Assembly (NCBI GenBank): GCA_947184155.2
Contig: CAMXCT020001446.1
Coordinates: 282,001-346,000 of the forward strand
Direction: 5' to 3'
Origin: Cladocopium goreaui
Taxonomy: Eukaryota; Sar; Dinophyceae; Suessiales; Symbiodiniaceae
Length of the DNA stretch: 64,000 bases
Below, piece by piece: positions 37,078-45,279 of this stretch. The notes beneath the pieces were generated by a model. The model ran no database searches. It had not been told where the DNA came from and saw nothing but the letters and a program-made list of their open reading frames with translations. The first letter of the stretch is position 1. The number at the start of each line of letters is the position of its first letter. The position numbers were made by a program, and so were the translations under genes.

Positions 37078-39696
37078 TCACCAACGAGATTTGGAGTGGT
37101 GGGTCGAATGTCGAGAACGAGGTCGGCCTTCATGGTGCTGGTCGCGAGAATGGTCGTCATAATATGAGGATCGGCGATCTCGGCGGCTGTAGGTGGAATT
37201 GTCCCAAGCAGCATTGTCATGCCAAGATCGGCGAGCATAGTCCCGGGAGCCAGAGGTAGCAGTCTCGCGGCGGCTCGGTGTATTGTGAGAGTCGTCCGGG
37301 GCCGGCTCCGAAGGTTCTGGGGCGTCGGCAGAAGGGTCAGGTCGTGCTGGACGTGCAGAATCATCAGGAGGTTCCGAAGGTGCATTGGTCTCCGCAGTCT
37401 GGTGTGTGATCAAGCCCGGGAAAACCTGGTGAGTGGAGGCGACGTAGCATATAGATGCAGCGCTTGAGTTCATAGCCGTTGCATTGTCTTTGCCCTTGGC
37501 GATGCCCGCAAGGTTGCACAAGCGTTGGATTTGGTCATTTCCTCCAGCTAGGGCACGGATGCATTTGGGTGAGCGGCATATGGCCAGCAGGCCTGATGGG
37601 TTTTGTCCTTTGCCTATTTTGTAAAGCTGAGAGGTACAAATCCTGACAGCATAGCCGGGTAGGTTGTCGGTGTCTGCGATCTCAGAGGACATTCCGAAGA
37701 ACCCGTAACACGGGTATTGGGTCGGTATACCGGCTTCGTTTTTTGTCCAAGTTGCCGGGCGGATGCAGTCTTCAGCAAGAATTTTGGCAACTGATTCCCA
37801 ACTTGTCTTGTGGTAGATCAGGTAGGTGCCCATGTGTTCGCCACGGTAGATTGGTTTCTTCTTCAATCCTGTGGGAACCGTGATGGTCAGCAAGTTCTCT
37901 GGTTCAATATAGAAGGCTTGTGTTTGCTTTGCAAGTTCGATGTCCAGTAAGTCGGATTGTGCAAAGGCCCTGGCAATATTCCTGACGGTGGCTTGGCTGG
38001 CTTTGATCCAAATACGATGGTTGTTGACGGTGCGGTATGGTTTAGCCAACTGTTCGAACATCGCGTCCACAAACTGGTTGAAGAGCTGCAAGATAGCCGG
38101 GGTCAATGATTGGCGTAGAGGAACAACATGATCGGGGCCAAGCTCGGTCAGGCATCGAACTCTATGGGGGTCATTGGCCGCCGCCACCATTTCATCGAGG
38201 TCGATGTCATTCGTGTCAAACTTGGTGAGCGAAATGGTATCAGCAACCTCAGAATTTTCACTGTCGCCGTCCGGAACTCGGAAGGACACCGCGCCGAGTG
38301 GTGCTGAAGTGTGGGTTGGTGGGTTGGTTTGTGGTTCCGATGGTGGTGGATCAGTAGGAGAATTGGGTCGAGCAGTGTGGTGGTCGTAGGCGTCGTTGTA
38401 GTGGCTTTCGTTCCATGTACCCCAGGTGTCATCAGCATCAGGAGTAGGAATGTAGTTCGGATTGGATGGGTTTGCAGCAGGTCGAAGTATGACTTCACGG
38501 CCTCGGGATCGGTGACGTGGTGTCGCGGAGCGTGGGCGTGGATGGGAGCGGTGACGTCGAGGGACCACAGGAGAGCGGCGTCGTGGTGGTGAGCGTCGTC
38601 TGTATGGAGATGGTGTTCTGCGGCTCTTGTCGGGGTTCGTAGATGATCGATGACGAGGGAGAGGAGAACGAGGTCGCTCTGTACGTGGAGGAGAATGGCG
38701 AAGGCGATAGGAATGTACAGAAGGTCGATGGGAACGTGATCTTAGAGTTCGGGATCGTGGTCGGCGTGTTGGTGGTGGTGGACCGTGTGGTTGGTGAGGA
38801 GGAGCGATGGTTGGAGCTGGGACAATGCGATGGTCCTGAACGTCCGGTTCGGTGGGTCTGGCCTTTGGTGCAGGTGGAGGCGTGGCGATCAGTGGTGGTG
38901 TAGGTGTAGGTGGCGGTATCTGTGGTGTAGGATTCGGTGGATGTTCATCTTGTTGAAGAAGGAGTTGACGTTGTTCTTGTGCCCGTTGAGAATCCATGAG
39001 TAATAGTTGCTGAGCTTGGATAAGTCGAACAGATTCGGCCAGTTGTTGTGCGGTGGAACCCAGGGATGCAAGTTCAGGTGGAACGGATGAAGTCGGTGCT
39101 GTCTGAGGTGTCGATGGTGTAGCGTGAGGAGGGGTTTTCGGAGCTGGTCTGCGCGGTCGATCCGGTCTTTTGTCAGAGCGATGCCTGGGAGCTGCTTTGA
39201 CTGCTGGGGGCCGTGGTGAAGGCTCATTTGGAGGGATCGTCGATGCGTCCATCTGTAATGGAGGTTGAATGTGGTGAGGTGGGTATGGAGAACTGGGCAA
39301 AGGAGTCGGTGTCATAGTCGATGTAGGTGGTGTAGTCGATGTAGGGGATGGAGCCGAAGTGGAAGGCCACGCGGGTGGAGCGGTAGGTGCCATAGGAGAT
39401 GGAAAAGTCGACGGAGCGGTGTGTACCATAGTTGGTTCAGGAGCCAAAGGTGAAGGCATGGTGGGTACAAGTTGTGGACCTGGTACTGCATGAGGAGCCG
39501 AAGTCAATGAGGTGAACGGCAACGATGTTGGGGCGGATGTAGACGGCATGAGCGAAGCGGAGGATGACCATGTAGGATGCAAAGCCGAGGGATGTCCAAA
39601 TAAATGTGCACTCGGTGTCGATTGCGGCCACGTCGAAGATGGGTTCGAAGGCTGTGGTGGAGCAGGCCATGATGTTGGAGTGTTCCACGGATGCAT
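37078..39696 (-). CDS. Element ORF1, Pro/RS-rich protein with possible ADP-ribosyltransferase-like fold
   Basis: 872 residues from ATG 39696, two bases after CTACTGAAG. The order is: Pro/Thr/Ser-rich region (1-200), Gln-rich coiled coil (~205-245), Pro-rich linker, Arg/Ser-rich segment (~315-405) and a globular C-terminal half. There, MGTYLIYHKTSWESVAKIL (622-640) and YPCYGFFGMSSEIAD (661-675) resemble the His and Tyr motifs of the PARP/ART/KptA fold (YHGTS...A..IL, then G.YF). A third catalytic residue was not identified. Copy 2 preserves this domain almost unchanged. RS-type segments often contact RNA. Function unproven. Confidence 0.6.
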   Translation of the reverse strand: MHPWNTPTSWPAPPQPSNPSSTWPQSTPSAHLFGHPSALHPTWSSSASLMPSTSAPTSLPFTSLTSAPHAVPGPQLVPTMPSPLAPEPTMVHTAPSTFPSPMAPTAPPAWPSTSAPSPTSTTPPTSTMTPTPLPSSPYPPHHIQPPLQMDASTIPPNEPSPRPPAVKAAPRHRSDKRPDRPRRPAPKTPPHATPSTPQTAPTSSVPPELASLGSTAQQLAESVRLIQAQQLLLMDSQRAQEQRQLLLQQDEHPPNPTPQIPPPTPTPPLIATPPPAPKARPTEPDVQDHRIVPAPTIAPPHQPHGPPPPTRRPRSRTLRSRSHRPSVHSYRLRHSPPRTERPRSPLPRHRSSTNPDKSRRTPSPYRRRSPPRRRSPVVPRRHRSHPRPRSATPRHRSRGREVILRPAANPSNPNYIPTPDADDTWGTWNESHYNDAYDHHTARPNSPTDPPPSEPQTNPPTHTSAPLGAVSFRVPDGDSENSEVADTISLTKFDTNDIDLDEMVAAANDPHRVRCLTELGPDHVVPLRQSLTPAILQLFNQFVDAMFEQLAKPYRTVNNHRIWIKASQATVRNIARAFAQSDLLDIELAKQTQAFYIEPENLLTITVPTGLKKKPIYRGEHMGTYLIYHKTSWESVAKILAEDCIRPATWTKNEAGIPTQYPCYGFFGMSSEIADTDNLPGYAVRICTSQLYKIGKGQNPSGLLAICRSPKCIRALAGGNDQIQRLCNLAGIAKGKDNATAMNSSAASICYVASTHQVFPGLITHQTAETNAPSEPPDDSARPARPDPSADAPEPSEPAPDDSHNTPSRRETATSGSRDYARRSWHDNAAWDNSTYSRRDRRSSYYDDHSRDQHHEGRPRSRHSTHHSKSRW

Positions 39697-40230
39697 CGCT
39701 TCAGTAGGTCAAAACAAAAGTGGACAATTGTAAAAAGTTTCACATACAGGATTCAGTCCCTAACTACCTACAAAATCGTGCAATTATTCCCTGCACCGGG
39801 ACCGTGGTCAAGTCGTGCCGCAATGGCATAAAACAGCTTTCAAGTTCCAACGAATTAGGTGCACAATATGTTTCACCTCACCAGACAACCATCAAAAGAA
39901 AGGATCACCACACCTGAAAGTCGTGTGCCTGCCTGATTTCTCTGTCATGATTTGATGCAACGGTGTTGCAAAGCAGCTGCAAAAAACGGAGGTTTCAGAA
40001 CATTCGGAATGGCTTCCCTTGAAAGAACGCAGCACTGGGGTCCCTGGGACAATAGGAGCGGCGGGACATCACAAAAGGCGAATAACCGAAAGGCTGGCTG
40101 TTGCACTTTACTTAAATGAATTACTGAGTTGAAAAGTGTAAATTCAGAATTCAAGTCTGTCAACACTCACCCTGAAGAGGGTTGCCTCCAATGGCTCCAT
40201 GGCACCATGTCGGAGCCACCATGGAAATCA
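39697..40230 (-). other. Leader region of copy 1 between terminal repeat and ORF1
   Basis: No ORF. Clearly similar to 26325-26830 of copy 2 (for example TTAGGTGCACAA, CACCTCACCAGACAACCA and TCACCCTGAAGAGGGTTGCC), so it is part of the element and probably holds its leader or packaging signals. Confidence 0.5.
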
Positions 40231-40769
40231 CACTAGACAAGAATGGATCATTATATGATCCGGCAGGAACTGAATCCTGAAACATGCAAACCAGCCTAGA
40301 TTATTAGATGAATAAAAGAGCCACATGAGGTACTTCTCGCAAACGATGTAGGGCATCCGAAATTGTCAAACGTAGTCATAACCAGATTCCATAGAGTTTT
40401 GACCAGCATGTGGAAATCCAAAATAATGTTTCGGCGATTGTTTCCCAAAATAACCCATAGTTCGTCGGCGACAGGGTCTCGGCGAAAATAAGTCAAAAAA
40501 CATAATACTGTCGGCGATATGGTTTCGGCGAAAATCTGAGGAAGGTTCTGATGCATGCAATACAGATTGTGGCAACCGTGTAGATTCGAAACAACGCAGT
40601 GTAACAGCTTGATCAACAGTTGAAACCAAATTTTGCAGGTACACAGAGTTGATCAGACTCTGCTTCCAGCACAAGTGGATAGCTTCGTTGGGTGCAGTCT
40701 CCACTGTGCTCTGCACCCCCCTGCAAATTAGTGAAAACCAATCAGAAGTTTTACATCTGTTCAGATGGT
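40231..40769 (-). repeat. Copy 1 terminal direct repeat (sense 5')
   Basis: Partner of 27672-28210. The outer end reads CATCTGTTCAGATGGT followed by (AC)6, then unique sequence. In Penelope-like elements such direct repeats are known as pseudo-LTRs and often result from tandem copies. Confidence 0.9.
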
Positions 40770-40944
40770 ACACACACACACTCACAGCGAAGTCATCGTT
40801 GTCGTGGCCACCTCAGCAATCCGAAGGGGGGTGAAGTTCCTGACCTAAACATGTTGCTGAGAAATGCTTCTAGGTCCAGGCAACTATAGCGCAAATACGC
40901 AAAAGCAGGCTTTGTTCACCGTCGACTGTGCACAAGAAAGCCTC

Positions 40945-41238
40945 AGACAAAGCTTTTACACACAGGAGTTTTTACACAAATAAGTTTTTACACACAGAAG
41001 TTTTTACACACAGAAGCTTTTACACACAGAAGTTTTTACACACAGAAGCTTTTACACACAGAAGTTTTTACACACAGAAGCTTTTACACACAGAAGCTTG
41101 TTCACACAGAAGCTTTTACACACAGAAGCTTTTACACACAGAACCTTTTACACACAGAACCTTTTTACACGCAGACGCTTTTGCACACAGAAGTTTTTGC
41201 ACACAGGAGCTTTTACACACAGGAGCTTTTACACACAG
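40945..41238. repeat. 16-bp tandem array
   Basis: About 18 copies of ACACAGAAGCTTTTAC, with GAAGC and GAAGT variants partly alternating. The array runs directly into the copia fragment without a spacer. Confidence 0.95.
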
Positions 41239-42085
41239 AAGTTTTTTCCCGAGAGCGTCTGTACCTGAGCACAGCACGCAAACACTTCTCATGAGTCTCC
41301 AACGGTTGTGCCTGACCAGTTCCAAGCATGCTGACCAAAATCCCCTTGTCCTGACGAGTCTGACAATACCATGACAAACGACCCAAAACTCGACGAAAAC
41401 GTGCGTGTCCTTCTGCTGACAAAGGTTGGCTTCCTTCCTGTTCCAAAATGGGACGCAAATCTGGAAACGACGTGCTTCCCTTCTTCAAATCAAACTCAGC
41501 AAACGCTTCATCCAAATATGTCGGATCCACCTGCATGTACAAAGCTGATGAGCCTGGCCATCGAAAGATGCTTCTTCCCAGGAAACGTAAGCGTCCTCCT
41601 TTCAAACCAACGCAGCCAGTCTCTCGAACCTTAACATGAGCTGACAGTGCAGTCATAAGTGCCTGAAGTGCTGATTCCGAAGTGGTGGCAGCAAGCAAGT
41701 CATCGACGTAAGCCATGATGACAATTGGTGCCTGATCCTTTCCAACCATTCGACCAACATACAAACAGGGTTCCACGGTACCTGAAACTACTCCAATACT
41801 CTTGACAATCGATGAAAAGAAAACGATCCATGCCTGAGAGGCAATTCTCAAACCCTTGATGCCTTTCTCAGCCCATAGAAAAATTGGTTCTCCCTTCATG
41901 GTTGACATGGATAGCGGCATCCGGAGAATCTCTGGTCGCTCCAATGGAGAGTTCATGAACGCCTGAGAAACATCCAGACCTACCAAAAACATGGCCTGAT
42001 TCCCAACACTCCACGCCCCACAGGCGACTCCAAGGACCATCCTGACGCATTCAATGGCTGCCGTTTCATGGATGCCCGCCCCCTG
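41239..42085 (-). pseudogene. Ty1/copia reverse-transcriptase fragment
   Basis: Minus-strand reading from about 42085 through ATG 42040 to about 41239. It contains FLVGLDVSQAFMNSPLERP (motif A: DVSQAFMN, like DVKTAFLNG of copia), KGIKGLRIASQAW (KGLYGLKQA.R.W equivalent), YVGRMVG and IMAYVDDLLAATTS (YVDD catalytic motif), then LKGGRLRFLGRSI. Integrase and RNase H are absent here, and the 3' side is cut by the 16-bp array. Open but truncated on both sides, so classed as a remnant. Confidence 0.8.
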
Positions 42086-43856
42086 CTTGGTGGTTTTCCT
42101 CTTCCCACTGAGGCAAGAATGGCGTTATGTACGTATCGCTCTTAGGGTTGGGTTCTTCTGTTGTTTGTTGTGTTCTTGTTTGATGGTTCTGGCGGGCCAC
42201 TATCGCGGCTGGACTATACTCAACCAACTAAGGTGACAAGGCCTGGAGTAGACACACCGTCACATCTCTACACCTTGCTTTCCCACACAGTGTTTTGCTT
42301 GAGGGCTTTCTTTCTTGAATTTGTTTGTCTTTTATTTGGGCTGTCCTGTGGCCCTGTCTGGGTTCTTTATTTGTCGGTCTTGTTTCAGGGGAGTTACAAC
42401 TATCCGGCCGGAGCCGTGGACTGGGCTGCACTGCAGCGAGTAAACACTGGAGCGATCCCGCGCTGCTCTCTGCTGGACAGCCCGGGGCGCCCGTGAGCAG
42501 CAAAGTCTGCCTACATGGTTCTTTTTTTTCCGTCCAACGCCTTCATGGCTTTCGCCAGGTCTTTCAACATGTTCCATTGCATGTTGCAAAATAGGATTAA
42601 TTAATTAATTAATTAAAGCATACAGCAGGCCGTCTGCAGATGAGGGGCCTCAAGAGTGAACTGGGGACCTGTACGTAGTCCTATTTTTTTTCCGTCCAAC
42701 GCCTTCATGGCTTTCGCCAGGTCGTTCAACATGTTTTATTGCATGTTGCAAATTAGGATTAATTGATTAATTAAGGCATACGTAGGCCGTTTGCAGTTGA
42801 AAAGTGAACTGGTGAAGGACCGGTACGTAGTCCTGTGTACTGTCACAACGTCATCACCAAGGCACAAAAAGAAAGGACCTGTACGTAGTCCTATGTACTG
42901 TCACAACGTCACCACCAAAACAAAACCGAAACAAAAACCAGGCACCAAAACAAGCAAAACACAAAAACACAAAAACACCAAACCAAAAACACAACACAAA
43001 CAAGCAAACCAGCGACGTGACAGGTTCAGTTCGATAGGTTAATTGATGCAAGAGGTGATAACCTTGTATCATCTCATTATGGTATGGCAAAACAACAAAA
43101 GACAAAACATCCAGACCACCAGGCCATACCAGCGAGTGAGTGAAGCAACAAAGTACCATGCGGAAACCAGGGATCCCCCAGCCAGGATCCCCGAGATCAC
43201 ATAGCACGGGCCGTCAAGGCATAACAACTCGCATATAGTCACTTCGAAGCAAACAACGGCAACGCCGTGTCGCAACGAGAGTGGTGAAAAGACAGGTGAA
43301 ACGAACGGTGAAACATGATCTAAGGTGAGAAAAAGAAGGCAAAGCAGCTACGGTACTCAGGGTTCGTTCGTTCGTTCTGCCGTGGCTCAGAGGATACCCA
43401 ATGTACCCACTCTCTGCGTGAGTGGAGTGAAGCCTGGATTATGCCTCTGACCCTATCTTTCGCTATGCTGTTGCACTGCAGGTATTTGGCAGAGACGATG
43501 ACACTCTGGAAGCACCTGAACAGTTCTGCAGCTGCCCTCAGTCAATTTCGTATTGCTCAAAGCCCCATGCCAATGCACGATTTGCAGAATGTTTTTGAGT
43601 CTGGCCAGCAGCGCTGGGCTAGTCGAACGGTGTCGATTGCGTTCTCCCCTCCGACTTGACGCACCATGCATGTCACCCAATGACAAACCAGACGGTCAAC
43701 ACCTGGCCTTGTGACCGTCCTGAGTGCAGCTACAAGCCGCTCCCCAGACCTGGGCGGCGTGCTACTGGCACCTCGAAAGAAGCGAACGTCAAGCGCCAGT
43801 ACGGCTTACTGGTTTGCTGTTTTTCTGGCGAAACACAAATCTGGCTGGGGGATTTG
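42086..43856. other. No gene; tandem duplications and low complexity
   Basis: A segment beginning TTCCGTCCAACGCCTTCATG and ending in (TTAA)n occurs at 42527-42618 and again at 42687-42780. ACGTAGTCCT motifs recur at about 42674, 42835 and 42882. An (ACAAA)-rich stretch follows at 42920-43010 and (TTCG)n at 43365. At about 43407 CCACTC and GAGTGG form a short hairpin. No tRNA or protein gene recognised. Confidence 0.6.
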
Positions 43857-44166
43857 TGTGAGAAAGCGCCGTGCATAGATCTGCGGCCAGATCTAACGCT
43901 TCATCAAAATTCCTACAGAACTACGCAGGTAGACGCGTACGTCAACCACGCACACCAAAAACACAAGCGCAGAGCGTAAATTCACAAACCTAATTAAACT
44001 AAAGCAATACCGTGTCAAGAGAACTGTTTCACCCTCGACTCCCACATGCTGACGTCAAGCCTCTTCTTTTCGCTCCAGACGCAACACGATCAGTCACAGG
44101 GAACAAAAACACAACAAGCAAACAAACAAAAGAACGAAGAAGGACGTGTTCCCTGTGTCGATCTGT
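43857..44166 (+). repeat. Repeat R, copy 1, left part (interrupted by DIRS-2)
   Basis: It begins TGTGAGAAAGCGCCGTGC and matches 55914-56223 almost base for base. It stops at the DIRS-2 boundary and resumes at 53150. Confidence 0.9.
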
Positions 44167-44435
44167 CTTATTTCCAAAACACTAAAACCGCCACGCCCTC
44201 ATAAAGCCTGCGTACACACACCTACTTAGAAGGAGCACGAACTATAAAACAAATATATATACATATATATATATATATAAGTACAAAAATCAGAATACGC
44301 AAACGCAGAGGCATGAAGCATCTCGCATGAAAATGCACAAACATGGCATTCATGAAAACATTGCTTTCCGACATGCAAAAAGCGCACTCCCTTTTTTTGC
44401 TCCTACTCAGTGGGGAAATCTTGCCGCCGCTTTCG
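44167..44435 (-). repeat. DIRS-2 split repeat B2
   Basis: Direct copy of B1 (44999-45261) with six extra bases in a TA run. Begins CTTATTTCCAAAACACT. Confidence 0.9.
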
Positions 44436-44572
44436 GGGGTTAAAACACATAAAGACCAAACATAAACAGGTGATGTTTGGTTTAAACTCCGAAACTTGAA
44501 AAGAAACAATGTTACCGCCTTCGGTAAGTGAAACCAATTCCGCTGTCGGAAAAAAGTAGGGGGGGTGGGGGG

Positions 44573-45003
44573 CACAAAAGAAGAAAAACCACAAGAAAGT
44601 GGAAACCCTCCCTCCCTCCCTTTGGAGGCATTACTTGAAATTCAATGGCCACCGTTGGCATAGAATTCATAAACACTTTAAACTTCATTCATGCTTTCAT
44701 CTGTGTACTGTTGAAATGCTAACGCAAGGTTTTGTGGTTAACTCTGTTTAACAAAAAACAGTTTGAGGTTTGCACAGATTTAAAAACTGAAAAGAACTGC
44801 TCACAGATCTTTCTTCTAAACATTCCACTGAGGAATAAGAAAGTGCAAAACACTCAGACATAAAAGCCACAAACCCTTATGCAGATCGCAGAACGCGGAG
44901 ACGCTCGCAAGAGAAAAGAGAAGGCCGCGTCTAGAAGCTGCTTACAGCTTCTTTTTAGTGTAGAGGAAATAAAGTTCCATCAGCGCGCTGAGCTGCAACT
45001 TAT
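44573..45003 (-). repeat. DIRS-2 split repeat A2
   Basis: 431-bp copy of A1 (52719-53149); one substitution noticed (GAGGAATAAG against GGGGAATAAG). Confidence 0.9.
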
Positions 45004-45261
45004 TTCCAAAACACTAAAACCGCCACGCCCTCATAAAGCCTGCGTACACACACCTACTTAGAAGGAGCACGAACTATAAAACAAATATATATACATATAT
45101 ATATAAGTACAAAAATCGGAATACGCAAACGCAGAGGCATGAAGCATCTCGCATGAAAATGCACAAACATGGCATTCATGAAAACATTGCTTTCCGACAT
45201 GCAAAAAGCGCACTCCCTTTTTTTGCTCCTACTCAGTGGGGAAATCTTGCCGCCGCTTTCG
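44999..45261 (-). repeat. DIRS-2 split repeat B1
   Basis: Overlaps A2 by the five-base core CTTAT and is copied as B2 at 44167-44435. Confidence 0.9.
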
Positions 45262-45279
45262 CCACGGACCCCACCCATC

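Larger units (their letters stand above)
27672..40769 (-). mobile_element. Copy 1: 13.1-kb eight-ORF retroelement with N-terminal GIY-YIG and Penelope-type RT
   Basis: Direct repeats of 539 bp at 27672-28210 and 40231-40769 look identical by eye and bracket eight minus-strand ORFs. Both outer ends lie in (CA)n. ORF3 combines a GIY-YIG nuclease with a reverse transcriptase, the hallmark of Penelope-like elements, but with the nuclease first, as in the permuted group described from algae and protists. The other seven ORFs are not part of any Penelope-like element I know. Intact frames and matching repeats indicate recent activity. Most ORFs start shortly after a pyrimidine tract plus AG. Confidence 0.8.

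Noticed and set aside
23072..39696. Many plus-strand and alternative-frame ORFs opposite the element ORFs
   Set aside because: They mirror Pro-, Arg- and Ser-rich codons of the real minus-strand genes and change between copies 1 and 2 without preserving protein sequence.
40928..41374. Open frame through the 16-bp array (His/Thr/Phe repeats) and CRISPR-like look
   Set aside because: Units are contiguous with no unique spacers, and the frame is a by-product of the satellite.
43360..43460. tRNA-like sequence (CCGTGGCTCAGAGGATA)
   Set aside because: No acceptor stem, anticodon arm or T-loop could be folded around it.
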